From: DATLGB01 sp963724135
Lineage (GTDB): Bacteria; Actinomycetota; Thermoleophilia; Solirubrobacterales; Solirubrobacteraceae
Reading direction: 5' to 3'
Assembly: GCA_963724135.1 (NCBI GenBank)
Contig: CAVRTA010000005.1
Span: 372,001-436,000 of the forward strand
Length of the DNA: 64,000 bases
Shown here: piece after piece, positions 50,939 to 60,451 of the stretch
Layout of the letters: every line of letters starts with the position of its first letter
Numbering within the stretch: position 1 is the first letter of the stretch
Position numbers and translations under genes: made by a program
Notes under the pieces: model-generated
Told to the model about the DNA's origin: nothing
The model's input: only the letters and a program-made list of their open reading frames with translations
Databases searched by the model: none

Positions 50939-52687
50939 TCAGACTGTCAATCTGCGCAGCTCGGAGAGGACCTCCTGGCGCTCGGCGGCGAGGTCTGACA
51001 CCGGGTCCTGGGACGAGCGGGCGGCGGCGATCTGGCGGTCGAGCCGGGCCAGGTCGAGCATCCGCTGGGCGCGGTCGAGCTCGGAGGGGTCGGGGTCCTC
51101 CAGCGCGCGGGCACGCAGGACGAGCTCGGCGACGAGGCCCGAGAGCGGGTCCTCGGAGGCCAGGCCGACCGCCGGGCCGTCGTAGTTCTGGCGCAGGTGG
51201 GCTGCCGCGCGGCGCCCGAGCTCGGTCGTGAACAGCGTGTCGGGGTCCACCGCCGCGAGGCGGTCGGGCCCGGCCGCCGGGAGCGCGAGGCAGAGGGAGA
51301 GGAAGGCCCGCTCGGCCTCCTCGGAGTGGACGAAGGAACGGCGGGCCGGCGCGCCGTTGGCGGGCCGGATCGGGGCGCCGCGGCCTCCCTCGGACAGTCG
51401 TGCGGACACCACGGACTCCGACAGGCCGAGGCGGTCGCCGACGAGCTGGGTGAGCTCGCCGCGCAGGAGCCCCTGGCGCAGCTGGTTGATGACCGGCGCG
51501 CAGTAGTCGAGCACCCGGTCCCGACCCTCGGCCGACCCGAGGTCGCCGCGCTCGAGCGCCAGCTCGACCTGCCAGCGCGCGAGTGGCGCCGCGCGGTCGA
51601 GCAGTCCCCGCGCCGCGTCGATGTCCTCCGCCACGAGATCCGCCGGGTCCCGGCCCGCCGGCAGCGTCGCGACCCGCACCTCGGGCGGCGTGCGCAGAGC
51701 GCGCAGTACCCCGGCGGCCTTGAGCGTGGCCTCCTGACCGGCCCGGTCGGCGTCGAGGCACAGCACGACCGTCGGCGCGAGCTTGGCCAGCTCACCCGCC
51801 TGGCCCTCGGTGAGAGCCGTGCCCTGCTGGCCCACGACGTTGCGCAGCCCCGCCTGGTGCAGCGCGATCACGTCCGTGTAGCCCTCGACCAGCAGCACGG
51901 AACCCGCCTTGGCCGCGGCCGTGCGCGCGATGTGCGTCCCGTAGACCTGCCGGCCCTTGTGGAAGACCTCGCCCTCGGACGAGTTGAGGTACTTCGGCTG
52001 GTCGTCGTCGGACAGCGAGCGCGCCCCGAACCCGACGACGCGGCCCCGGGAATCCGCCCACGGGAACATCAGCCGCCCGCGGAAGCGGTCCAGCAGCCCG
52101 GGCCCGTTGCGCCGCCGTGAGGCGAGGCCGGACGCGAGCAGCTCGGCCTCGCTGAAGCCCGCCTGCTGGGACGCGCCCACCACGCGGTCCCAGCCCGGCG
52201 GCGAGTAGCCGACGCGGAACTCGCGGCAGACCCCCTCCTCGAGCCCGCGGGAGGCCAGGTACTCCCGCGCCCCGGCCGCCTCGGGCGATTCCCACAGCAT
52301 CCGCACGTACCACGCCGCCGTGCGCTCGAGCAGCGCGTGCAGCCGCTCGCGGCGGCCGCGCCGCTCGGCCGCCCCGGGATCCTCCTGCGAGCGCTCGAGC
52401 TCGACGCCGTAGCGGTCTGCGAGCAGCTCCAGCGCCTCGCCGAACCCGACCGACTCGGTCTCCATCACGAAGGTGAAGACGTCGCCGCCCGCGCCGCATC
52501 CGAAGCAGTGGTAGACCTTCTCGACGGGGTCGATCCCGAACGACGGCGTTCGCTCGTCGTGGAACGGGCACAGCCCCGTGAGCCGGTTGACGCCCGCCCG
52601 CCGCAGCTCGGTGCGCTGGCCGACGAGATCGGCGAAGTCGACCGCGTCGCGGACCTTGTCGCGCGAGTCGTCCGTGTACCTGGGCAC
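50939..52687 (-). CDS. dnaG: DNA primase
   Basis: A 582-residue DnaG that makes RNA primers at the replication fork. The CHC2 zinc finger is Cys40, His43, Cys61, Cys64 (CPFHDERTPSF, HCFGCGAGGD). The catalytic core has YLNSSEGEVFHKG. The TOPRIM motifs are VLLVEGYTDVIALHQAG (Glu) and VVLCLDADRAG (DxD). The C-terminal helical region is the helicase-interaction domain. GTG 52687 overlaps the dgt stop by one base (TAGTG), giving the common actinobacterial dgt-dnaG pair. Length is normal. Confidence 0.95.
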   Translation of the reverse strand: MPRYTDDSRDKVRDAVDFADLVGQRTELRRAGVNRLTGLCPFHDERTPSFGIDPVEKVYHCFGCGAGGDVFTFVMETESVGFGEALELLADRYGVELERSQEDPGAAERRGRRERLHALLERTAAWYVRMLWESPEAAGAREYLASRGLEEGVCREFRVGYSPPGWDRVVGASQQAGFSEAELLASGLASRRRNGPGLLDRFRGRLMFPWADSRGRVVGFGARSLSDDDQPKYLNSSEGEVFHKGRQVYGTHIARTAAAKAGSVLLVEGYTDVIALHQAGLRNVVGQQGTALTEGQAGELAKLAPTVVLCLDADRAGQEATLKAAGVLRALRTPPEVRVATLPAGRDPADLVAEDIDAARGLLDRAAPLARWQVELALERGDLGSAEGRDRVLDYCAPVINQLRQGLLRGELTQLVGDRLGLSESVVSARLSEGGRGAPIRPANGAPARRSFVHSEEAERAFLSLCLALPAAGPDRLAAVDPDTLFTTELGRRAAAHLRQNYDGPAVGLASEDPLSGLVAELVLRARALEDPDPSELDRAQRMLDLARLDRQIAAARSSQDPVSDLAAERQEVLSELRRLTV

Positions 52688-53652
52688 TACGTGGCGAACC
52701 CCTGCGGGATCGCGCGCTCGGTGAAGGCGCGCGTCGCGAAGCGATCGGTCATTCCGGCGATGTAGTCGATCACGCGGTCCGCCGGCGCGGAGTCGTCCAG
52801 CGCCACCGGCAGCTCCTCCGGGTGCGCGGCGAACCAGTCGAACAGCCCGCGCAGCACACGCTCGATGCGTGCGTGCTCCTGCCGCGCCGCCTCGCCCAGG
52901 TAGACGCGCTGGAACATGAACGAGCGCAGTGTCATCATCGCGCCGCCGACCTCCTCGCTCTGGACGATGTCGCCCGCGGCCTCGCTGGTCTCGACCAGGT
53001 CGTGCACGAGCCGGTCGATCCGGCGCGAGCCCGTCTCCCCCAGGATCTCGATCTCGCGCGCCGGGAGGTCCGCGGATGTGATCACGCCGGCGCGCAGCGC
53101 GTCGTCGATGTCGTGGTTGATGTAGGCGATGCGGTCGACGAGCCTCACGATCTTGCCCTCCAGCGTCGCCGGCTCGCCCGCGCCCGAGGAATGCCGCAGG
53201 ATGCCGTCGCGCACCGGGTCGGTCAGATTCAGCCGCTCGATCCTGTCGACGACCCGCAGCGAGTGCTCGTTGTGCCGGAAGCCGCGGCCGAAGCGCTCGC
53301 GCGCGCAGCGGTCGAGCACGTCCTCGCCGATGTGCCCGAACGGCGGATGCCCGAGGTCGTGCCCGAGCCCGATCGCCTCCACGAGGTCCTCGTTGAGGCG
53401 CAGCGCCCGCGCTACGGTGCGCGAGACCTGCGTCGCCTCCAGCGTGTGCGTGAGCCGCGTGCGGTAGTGGTCGCCCTCCGGGGCGACGAAGACCTGCGTC
53501 TTGTGCATGAGCCGCCGGAACGCCTTCGAGTGCACGATCCGGTCGCGGTCGCGCTGGAACGGCGTGCGCAGCGTGCACTCCTCCTCGGGCGCTGGGCGTG
53601 ACACCGGATACGACGGCGTGGCGAGCGGTGACAACTCGGCGACGGTCTCCAT
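52687..53652 (-). CDS. dgt: Deoxyguanosinetriphosphate triphosphohydrolase-like protein
   Basis: A 321-residue HD-domain dNTPase. It converts dGTP or other dNTPs to deoxynucleoside and tripolyphosphate. Metal-binding HD residues are seen in RTRLTHTLEATQVSR, AIGLGHDLGHPPFGH (HD), GFRHNEHSLRVVD and IAYINHDIDDAL. ATG 53652 is preferred; an upstream in-frame codon at 53712 would add 20 unconserved residues. It is coupled to dnaG downstream and lies 71 bases from ppdK. Confidence 0.92.
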   Translation of the reverse strand: METVAELSPLATPSYPVSRPAPEEECTLRTPFQRDRDRIVHSKAFRRLMHKTQVFVAPEGDHYRTRLTHTLEATQVSRTVARALRLNEDLVEAIGLGHDLGHPPFGHIGEDVLDRCARERFGRGFRHNEHSLRVVDRIERLNLTDPVRDGILRHSSGAGEPATLEGKIVRLVDRIAYINHDIDDALRAGVITSADLPAREIEILGETGSRRIDRLVHDLVETSEAAGDIVQSEEVGGAMMTLRSFMFQRVYLGEAARQEHARIERVLRGLFDWFAAHPEELPVALDDSAPADRVIDYIAGMTDRFATRAFTERAIPQGFAT

Positions 53653-53723
53653 CCCCTCAAGTGTCGCAACGGCGCCCCCGGAACTGACGGAGCCTGCGCA
53701 GATTCGTCGCAATTTGCGGGCCG

Positions 53724-56342
53724 CTAGCCCGTCCAGGAGCCCCGCGGGTGACGGATCGCCGCCTGCGCCGCCGCCACCCGCGCGATGGGCACGCGGAACG
53801 CCGAGCAGGACACGTAGTCGAGGCCGCTGCGGTGGAAGAACTCGACCGAGTCCGGGTCACCGCCGTGCTCACCACAGATGCCGAGCTTGAGATCGGGCCG
53901 CGTCTCGCGACCCGTCCACGCCGCCATGCGCACGAGCTCTCCGACACCCGGCGTGTCGAGTGACTCGAACGGCGAGCGCGAGACGATCTTGCGGCGGATG
54001 TACTCGCGCAGGATGTTGCCCTCCACGTCGTCGCGGGAGAACCCCAGCGTCGTCTGCGTGAGGTCGTTGGTGCCGAAGGAGAAGAAGTCGGCATGGGGCG
54101 CGATCAGGCGCGCCGTCGCACACGCCCGCGGCAGCTCGATCATCGTGCCGACGCTGAAATCCTCCCCGGGGCTGAGCCCGTGGCGGGCACCGACCTCCTC
54201 GACGAGCCCGCGCATGATCTCGAGCTCGTGCTCGTAGGCGACGAGCGGGACCATGATCTCCAGGTGCGGCGGCTGCGCGACCGCCTTCGCCGCGCGGAAG
54301 ATCGCCTCGATCTGCATCTCGTAGATCTCGGGGTGCAGGAGTCCGAGGCGGACGCCGCGCGTGCCGAGCATCGGGTTGACCTCGGTGAGAGCGCGCACCT
54401 TCTCGTGCATGCGCTCGAGCTCGGGCAGATCGTCGCTGCACTCGATGCGGGCGCGCTCGGTCCGCTCGGCGATGTCCTCGAGATTGGGCAGGAACTCGTG
54501 CAGCGGCGGGTCGAACAGCCGCACCGTGACCGGCAGCCCCTCCATCGCATCGAAGAGGCCGCGGAAGTCGTCCTCCTGGAACGGGCGCAGCTGGGCGAGC
54601 AGCTCCCGGCGCTCGGCCTCGGTCTCGGCCATGACCATCGCGCGCATGATCGGCTGGCGCTCCTCGCCGAAGAACATGTGCTCGGTACGGCACAGGCCGA
54701 TGCCCTCCGCGCCGAACTCGCGCGCCTTGGTGGCGTCCTCGGGCGTGTCGGCGTTCGCGCGCACGCCGATCTGCCGGATCTCGTCCGCCCAGCGCAGGAC
54801 CTGCTCGAAGTGATCGGACACCCCCGGGGTCACGAGGGGGACGTCGTCGAGGGTGATACGCCCGGTCGTGCCGTCGATCGCGATCGTGTCGCCCGCGTGC
54901 AGCTCATGGCCGTCGACGCGGACCACTCCGGCGCCGAGGTCGATCTCGAGCGCGTCGGCACCGACGACCGCCGGCCGGCCCATCCCGCGCGCCACCAGTG
55001 CCGCGTGCGACGCCTTGCCGCCCTCGCTGGTGAGGATGCCCTTGGCGGCATGGAAGCCGGCGACGTCCTCGGCCTCGGTGAACGGTCGCACCAGGATGAC
55101 CGCGCGCTCCTCCTCGGCCGCCGCGACCGCGTCCCGGGCGGTGAAGACGATCTCTCCCACCGCCGCGCCCGGCGAGGCGTTGACGCCCGTCGCGAGCACG
55201 TCGAACTCCGCCTGCGGGTCGAAGGTCGGATGCAGCAGGGCGTCGAGCGCATCGGGGTCGATCGTCGTTAGTGCCTCCTCGCGCGTGAGCAGGCTCTCCT
55301 CGACCGCGTCGCACGCGAATCGCACCGCGGCCTGAGCAGGCCGCTTGGCGTTGCGCGTCTGGAGCATGAACAGCTGCCCCTCCTCGACCGTGAACTCGAC
55401 GTCCTGCATGTCCTTGTAATGGGACTCGAGCGTGCGCAGGACCTCCAGCAGCTGCTCGTGGACCTCCGGCATCACATCGCGCAGCTCGCCCAGGTCGCGC
55501 GTGTTGCGCACGCCCGAGACGACGTCCTCGCCCTGCGCGTTGACGAGGAAGTCGCCGGACGGGTCGGCCGCACCCGTGATCTCGTCGCGGCTGAAGGCGA
55601 CACCGGTCGCGCTGGTCTCGCCCTTGTTGCCGAAGACCATCTGCTGGACGTTGACCGCCGTGCCCCAGTCGTCCGGGATGCGGTTGATGCGCCGGTAGGC
55701 GACCGCGCGCTCGCCCTGCCAGGAGGCGAAGACCGCGCGGATCGCCTGCCGCAGCTGCTCGCGCGGCTCCTCCGGGAACTCGTAGTGCTCCTTGAAGCGA
55801 TCGGTGAGCTCGCGCAGCGCATCCGCGTCGAGTTCGGTGTCCAGCTTGACGCCGCGATCGGTCTTGACACGCTTGATCTCGTCCTCGAAGACCTCGTTGC
55901 CGACCCCGTGGACGACGTTGCCGAACATCTGCACGAATCGGCGGTAGGAGTCCCAGGCGAAGCGCTCGTTGTCCGTCCGGCGCGCGAGCCCGTCGACCGA
56001 CCGGTCGTTGAGACCGAGGTTCAGGACCGTGTCCAGCATCCCCGGCATCGACTCGCGAGCGCCCGAGCGCACCGAGACGAGCAGCGGGTCGTCGGGATCG
56101 CCGAGCAGCTTGCCGGCCGCCTGTTGCAGGCGTTCGAGCGCGTCGGCCACCTGCTCCTCCATCAGCTCGGGCTCCGTCTCGTCACGCATGTACGCGACGC
56201 ACGCCTCGGTGGTGATCGTGAAGCCGGTGGGGACCCGCTCGGGCCCGAGCACCCTCGTCATCTCCGCGACGTTGGCGCCCTTGCCGCCGAGGAGATCGCG
56301 CATGTCGCGATCGCCCTCGGCGAAGTCGTACACCCACTTCAC
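53724..56342 (-). CDS. ppdK: Pyruvate, phosphate dikinase
   Basis: An 872-residue PPDK (pyruvate + ATP + Pi to PEP + AMP + PPi), full length. N-terminal nucleotide domain (WVYDFAEGD, LLGGKGANVAEM, SVRSGARESMPGMLDTVLNLGLND), central phospho-His domain (ILTSEGGKASHAALVARGMG) and C-terminal PEP/pyruvate barrel (GLCRTEHMF, FSFGTNDLTQTTLG, ICGEHGGDPDSV). The Thr two residues before the catalytic His (normally GGxTSH), phosphorylated by the regulatory PDRP enzyme, is Ala here. GTG 56342 overlaps the recO stop (GTGA), and the MKWVYDF-like opening supports this start. Confidence 0.94.
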   Translation of the reverse strand: MKWVYDFAEGDRDMRDLLGGKGANVAEMTRVLGPERVPTGFTITTEACVAYMRDETEPELMEEQVADALERLQQAAGKLLGDPDDPLLVSVRSGARESMPGMLDTVLNLGLNDRSVDGLARRTDNERFAWDSYRRFVQMFGNVVHGVGNEVFEDEIKRVKTDRGVKLDTELDADALRELTDRFKEHYEFPEEPREQLRQAIRAVFASWQGERAVAYRRINRIPDDWGTAVNVQQMVFGNKGETSATGVAFSRDEITGAADPSGDFLVNAQGEDVVSGVRNTRDLGELRDVMPEVHEQLLEVLRTLESHYKDMQDVEFTVEEGQLFMLQTRNAKRPAQAAVRFACDAVEESLLTREEALTTIDPDALDALLHPTFDPQAEFDVLATGVNASPGAAVGEIVFTARDAVAAAEEERAVILVRPFTEAEDVAGFHAAKGILTSEGGKASHAALVARGMGRPAVVGADALEIDLGAGVVRVDGHELHAGDTIAIDGTTGRITLDDVPLVTPGVSDHFEQVLRWADEIRQIGVRANADTPEDATKAREFGAEGIGLCRTEHMFFGEERQPIMRAMVMAETEAERRELLAQLRPFQEDDFRGLFDAMEGLPVTVRLFDPPLHEFLPNLEDIAERTERARIECSDDLPELERMHEKVRALTEVNPMLGTRGVRLGLLHPEIYEMQIEAIFRAAKAVAQPPHLEIMVPLVAYEHELEIMRGLVEEVGARHGLSPGEDFSVGTMIELPRACATARLIAPHADFFSFGTNDLTQTTLGFSRDDVEGNILREYIRRKIVSRSPFESLDTPGVGELVRMAAWTGRETRPDLKLGICGEHGGDPDSVEFFHRSGLDYVSCSAFRVPIARVAAAQAAIRHPRGSWTG

Positions 56343-57089
56343 CGGGGGGAAGCTACCCGCTCGGTCAGCGATGCGAGCCTCACCCCGGCGTGGTGCTCGG
56401 CGGTCTCGCGGACGGCGCGGTCGGCCTGTGCCAGGGCCGAGCGCTCCGCTTCTGGCGCTTCCGCGAGCGAGCTGCCGAGGGCTTCGACGAGGAATGTGTG
56501 CGCGGGCTCGTCGAGCCGGAAGGAGCCCGCCTCGCAGGCGGGGCAGACGACCCCGCCGGCCGCGCCCGAAAATCCCGACAGGTGCTCGCGCTCGCCGCAG
56601 CTCGCGCATCCGGCCAGATGCGGCGCGATGCCCGCCGCCAGCAGCAGCTTGAGGCGGAAGGCCACACCATTCGCCAGAGGCAAGAAAGGGGACTGTCCCT
56701 TCTTTAGCGCGTCGAGCAGTGCGAGCTGGTGGGTGAGCAGGTTGAACACGCCCGGGTGCGGGATCGCCGGTGGCGAACAGGCGCGCGACGGCATCGCACG
56801 CACGGCCGGCGGCGTCGAGCGCGGGACCGTTCTCGCGCAGACGCGCATGGGCGGTGACGGTCGACGCGCTCGTCACCGTCAACAGGTCCGAGCGGCCGAC
56901 ATGGAAGATGCCGTCGATGTGGAAGAACGGCTCCAGGCGACCACCGAAGCGTGACTTCGCCTTGCGCACCCCCTTCGCGATCGCGCTGACGCGTCCGTGG
57001 TGGGGCGTGTACAGGTGCAGGATGCGGTCGGCCTCGCCGTAGCGCAGCGAGCGCAGCACGATCGCGTGCGACTTCAGCGCCGGAGCCAC
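56339..57089 (-). pseudogene. recO: DNA repair protein RecO, one frameshift as sequenced
   Basis: RecO mediates RecA loading in RecF-pathway repair. The first frame gives the OB-fold N-terminus (SHAIVLRSLRYGEADRILHLYTPHHGRVSAIAKGVRK) to AVARLFATGDP. Skipping one base near 56771 continues HPGVFNLLTHQLALLDAL and the C-terminal zinc motif CASCG then CPAC. The break is explained by one extra base. Left unshifted, the first frame runs into ppdK and mimics a RecO-PPDK fusion. A palindrome-related repeat at 56682-56705 is translated as LKKGQSPFLPLA between helices, an insertion not expected in RecO. GTG 57089 is the start. Confidence 0.85.
56682..56705. repeat. Divergent palindromic repeat relative (inside recO)
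   Basis: Left arm AAGAAAGGG and right part CCCTTCTTT around GACTGT. It keeps the AAAGGG/CCCTT core of the other repeats but differs in arms and centre, so it may be a second subfamily. It lies within the recO coding sequence. Confidence 0.6.
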
Positions 57090-57125
57090 CAGCCCCCTCC
57101 TAGGGTCGCTATCCTAAATGAAGTA

Positions 57126-57380
57126 ATGAGCCGCATCACCGTTTACTCCACCGAGCCCTGCGGGTTCTGCCGCACCGCCAAGCAGCTGCTGACCGCCCGC
57201 AAGATTCCGTTCGAGGAGGTCAATCTGGCGAAGGACCCGGACGGACGCGCGGCGTTGGTGGCCGAGACCGGCCGGATGACCTTCCCCCAGATCGTCGTCG
57301 ACGGGGTCAACATCGGCGGCTTCCAGGAGCTCGCGCAGCTCGACGGCTCGGGCCGGCTCAAGGAGTACGCCGCGGCTTAG
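57126..57380 (+). CDS. Glutaredoxin
   Basis: An 84-residue glutaredoxin. The redox pair is Cys12-Gly-Phe-Cys15 (STEPCGFCRTAKQLL), followed by the cis-Pro loop MTFPQIVVDGVNIGGFQELAQLDGSG with glutathione-site residues. It reduces disulfides in the cytoplasm. ATG 57126 gives the standard MSRITVYS opening. Promoter elements must lie in the 36-base gap to recO; TATCCT at 57110-57115 is a plausible -10. The 3-prime end overlaps mutM by 23 bases on the opposite strand. Confidence 0.92.
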   Translation: MSRITVYSTEPCGFCRTAKQLLTARKIPFEEVNLAKDPDGRAALVAETGRMTFPQIVVDGVNIGGFQELAQLDGSGRLKEYAAA

Positions 57381-58177
57381 GCTGGCAGCGCGGGCACACG
57401 TAGGTCCCGCGCCCGGCGGCACGCAGCTTGACGATCGCGGTGCCGCAGTTCACGCACGGCTCGCCCTCGCGCAGATGCGCGAGGAAGCGGTCCTGGAACG
57501 TGCCCTGGACGCCCTCGGGGTCACGGAAGTCGTCGATCGACGCCCCTCTGGCCGCGATGCCGAGCTCGAGGGCCTCCAGGACGCCGGCATGCACGGCCTC
57601 CCACTGGGCTCGCGTGAGCCGGCCGGACTCGCGCAGCGGATGCACGCGCGCCCGGAACAGCGCCTCGTCGGCGTAGATGTTGCCGACGCCGGCGATCCGC
57701 TTCTGGTCGAGCAGGAACGCCTTCACCGGAGCGCGCGAGCCGCGTGCGAGCCCGCGCAGGTAGGCCGGCGTCGCATCCCACGGCTCCGGGCCGAGGCGGG
57801 CGGCGAAGAAGGCGTCGCGCGCTGCCGTCCCGAGCGCGAGCTCCCCGGTCCCGAAGCGGCGCGGATCGTCGTAGTGGAGCATGCGATCCCCGAAGCGCAG
57901 GCGCACGCGCGTGTGAGCGGCCGGCTCGAGCAGCAGTGCGCCGGTCATGCGCAGGTGGCAGATCAGGAAGACGTCGCCCGAGAGCTCGAACACGAGGTAC
58001 TTGCCCCGCCGCGTCGAGCGCTTCCAGGCGGCGGCCCACGACCGCTGGCGCCACCTCTTCAGGTGCCAGCGGCCGGCACCAGCGCCAGTCGAGGATCTCC
58101 AGCCCCCCGAGCACCCGCCCCTCGACGTGCGGCGCCAGCGCGCGTCGGATCGTCTCGACCTCGGGAAGTTCGGGCAT
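57358..58177 (-). pseudogene. mutM: Formamidopyrimidine-DNA glycosylase, one frameshift as sequenced
   Basis: MutM/Fpg removes oxidised purines from DNA. The first frame has the catalytic N-terminal Pro-Glu (MPELPEVETIRRALAPHVEG) to GRRLEALD. Skipping one base near 58013 continues RRGKYLVFELSGDVFLICHLRMTGALL, HDDPRRFGT-like YDDPRRFGTGEL, KRIAGVGNIYADEALF and the zinc finger CVNCG then CPRCQ. The break is one extra base with no missing sequence, so an error is likely. ATG 58177 overlaps the upstream stop by one base (TGATG). Confidence 0.87.
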
Positions 58178-59307
58178 CAGGGGTTCGCCCCGGGGTCCAG
58201 CGTACGTTGCAGTGCATCAATCCCCGTGCCGAGCACGCGGCGCAGGATGCGGTCGCTGTAGCCGGCGCTGCCGCGGTGCGGGCCGGAGCGTGCGAAGGCA
58301 CGATGGAGCGACAGCAACGCCCCGCGGCCGTAACGCTCGGCGATCGTGAACGCGACGGCGGAGCTGGTCGCATAGGCGGCGCGCTGCTGCTCGCCGGACA
58401 GGCGCGCGATCGCGTACGGCGTGCTGAGCGCGGCGAGCGTCGGCACCACGGGCAGCGCCGCGTACTCCGCGCGCCGGTCGTCGGCGGACACGAACAGCGC
58501 TATGCCCTCGATCAGCCACGCCGGTGTGCGCCCGGTGGACGAGGCGGCCAGCACGGCATGTGTGAGCTCGTGGGTGACGATCGTCTGCTGGTCCTCGAAC
58601 GTGCCGTCGGCGAACGCGCTGTTGACGATGATCAGGCGCTGCGATGCGATCCGCGGTCCCGGCCCGATCTGGGTGTCGGTGAGCGCCGTCAGGTTCTCGA
58701 GACCGGCGATCCGGCGCGTGATCGCCCGCGCGTGAGCCGGATCGCGCACCACGACTGCCAGGTAGCGCCTGCGCAGAGCGCTGTTGCGCAGGGCCGTCCG
58801 CAGCCGTTCGTAGCCGGCCTCGAGCGCCTCCGCGGGGGGAGCGATGTCGCGCGGGGTCAGGACGACGAAGTGCGGGGTGCTCGCGCGCATGTAGTCGTCG
58901 ACCTCCCACGGCTCGGCGTCGCGCGCGCCTGCCGCGCCGTCGATCCGCCAGCGGCCTCCGCGCCTGCGGGCGACGAACGTCCTCGGCGTCCCGAAGTCGC
59001 CGCGGACGCCCCGGACGCGGTAGGACAGGCGCGCGCGGATTCGCGCACGCCGGCCGCGCACGGCGATCCGCGCGACCCGGTAGCGCGCTTCGCGCACACC
59101 CAGTCGCGAGGTGCGCACGATCCTGCGCGCGCGCCTCTCGAGCAGCTCGCCGATCAGCTCACGGTCAGTCGGCGGCCGCGCGGTCGCGGCCGCGGTTGCG
59201 TCCGGCGCCGGCCGCGGCGCCGCCCGCCTGTCCCCACCGCATCCCGCGAGCGCCAGCACCATCCCGACGAGCCCTATGAGTCGCGCGAGGCCTGAAATAT
59301 CAAGCAC
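58177..59307 (-). CDS. Lipoprotein with HExxH peptidase-like domain
   Basis: About 376 residues. The N-terminus is a lipoprotein signal with lipobox LALAGC, so the mature protein is lipid-anchored outside. The first half is a basic NTF2-like domain (TDRELIGELLERRARRIV, YRVRGVRGDFGTPRTFVARR). The second half has the zinc motif VTHELTHAVLA (HExxH) and, about 20 residues on, WLIEGIALFV with the third Glu ligand (gluzincin pattern). Start GTG 59307 overlaps the deoB stop; GTG 59319 is an alternative. Peptidase activity is predicted but substrate unknown. Confidence 0.8.
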   Translation of the reverse strand: MLDISGLARLIGLVGMVLALAGCGGDRRAAPRPAPDATAAATARPPTDRELIGELLERRARRIVRTSRLGVREARYRVARIAVRGRRARIRARLSYRVRGVRGDFGTPRTFVARRRGGRWRIDGAAGARDAEPWEVDDYMRASTPHFVVLTPRDIAPPAEALEAGYERLRTALRNSALRRRYLAVVVRDPAHARAITRRIAGLENLTALTDTQIGPGPRIASQRLIIVNSAFADGTFEDQQTIVTHELTHAVLAASSTGRTPAWLIEGIALFVSADDRRAEYAALPVVPTLAALSTPYAIARLSGEQQRAAYATSSAVAFTIAERYGRGALLSLHRAFARSGPHRGSAGYSDRILRRVLGTGIDALQRTLDPGANP

Positions 59308-60451
59308 TTCGCGACTCACCCGGAGGTCGGGCGAAGCTCGTACCGGGCAGGTCGCTCTCGCGGCCGGCCAGCCACGCCAGGCACGTCGCGCCCACGTCGG
59401 CCATCGGGCCGTCGTGGCGCCCGGAACCGCATGTGGCCAGCAGCGGGACGTACTCGCGCGTGTGGTTCCAGCCCGGGTGCGCAGGGTCGACGCCATGGTC
59501 GGCGGTGATGACGAGCAGGTCCCGCGCGGGGTCCAGCGTGGCCACCCAGTCCGCGACCGCAGCGTCCGCGCGTGCCAGCGCCGCCGCGAAACCGGCCGTG
59601 TCCTTGCGGTGTCCGTAGAGCTGATCGGTGTCGACGAGGTTGGCGAAGACCAGGCCCGCCTCGAGCTCGGCCACCAGGCGCGCGACCGACGCGAGGGCGG
59701 AGGCGTTGTCGTGGCCCGGATGCGCGACGTCGATGCCGACACCGGCGAACACGTCCTGGACCTTCCCGACCGCGTGGACGGGGACGCGGGCGTCGCTGAT
59801 CTCCTGCAGATAGGACCGCGTGGGCGGCGGGAGCGCGAAGTCACGCCGGCTCGCAGTGCGCCGGAACGCGCCCGGCACGCCCGCGAACGGGCGTGCGATC
59901 ACGCGACCGACGTCGACCAGCTCCCGCACCGCCGCGCACAGCGCGTGCAGCTCCTCCGGCGCGATGACGTCCTCGTGCGCGGCGACCTGGAGAACCGAGT
60001 CGGCGGAGGTGTAGACGATCGGCGCGCCCGTGCGCAGGTGCTCGCCGCCGAGCTCCTCGAGCACGGCGAGTCCCTCGGCGGGCCGGTTGCCGAGCACTTC
60101 GCGACCCCATGCGGCGCGCAGCGCACCGACCATGCTCTCCGGGAAGCCGTCGGGATAGGTGGGCAGCGGCTCCGGGGTGACGACGCCCATCAGCTCCCAA
60201 TGGCCGCTGATCGTGTCCTTGCCCGGACCGAGCGGGTGCAGCCGCCCGTGAACGCCCGGATCGGCGGACGGCGCCACGCCGGGCAGCTCGGCGATCGAGC
60301 CGAGCCCGAGCCGTGCCAGTGCCGGCAGGTCCAGCCCGCCCGCACCATCGGCGACATGGCGCAGCGTGTGCGTCCCCTCGTCGCCGTAGTCCGCGGCATC
60401 CGGCAGCGCCCCGACGCCGCAGGCGTCGAGCACGACCACGAACGCCCTCAT
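59300..60451 (-). CDS. deoB: Phosphopentomutase
   Basis: A 383-residue DeoB that interconverts (deoxy)ribose-1- and 5-phosphate in nucleoside salvage. The alkaline-phosphatase-fold metal sites are in VVVLDACGVG, NLVDTDQLYGHR and ITADHGVDPAHPG, and the catalytic Thr in GKDTISGHWELMG. KVQDVFAGVGID is family-typical. ATG 60451 overlaps the upstream lipoprotein stop (ATGA). Length is normal for the family. It is probably cotranscribed with the flanking lipoprotein genes. Confidence 0.94.
   Translation of the reverse strand: MRAFVVVLDACGVGALPDAADYGDEGTHTLRHVADGAGGLDLPALARLGLGSIAELPGVAPSADPGVHGRLHPLGPGKDTISGHWELMGVVTPEPLPTYPDGFPESMVGALRAAWGREVLGNRPAEGLAVLEELGGEHLRTGAPIVYTSADSVLQVAAHEDVIAPEELHALCAAVRELVDVGRVIARPFAGVPGAFRRTASRRDFALPPPTRSYLQEISDARVPVHAVGKVQDVFAGVGIDVAHPGHDNASALASVARLVAELEAGLVFANLVDTDQLYGHRKDTAGFAAALARADAAVADWVATLDPARDLLVITADHGVDPAHPGWNHTREYVPLLATCGSGRHDGPMADVGATCLAWLAGRESDLPGTSFARPPGESRSA

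Noticed and set aside
53724..57089. A single open frame joining the RecO N-terminus to pyruvate phosphate dikinase (apparent 1121-residue fusion)
   Set aside because: The RecO C-terminal half is present in the next frame with its zinc motif, and the region between reads as nonsense in the fused frame. It is an artefact of a one-base frameshift in recO; ppdK has its own GTG start at 56342.
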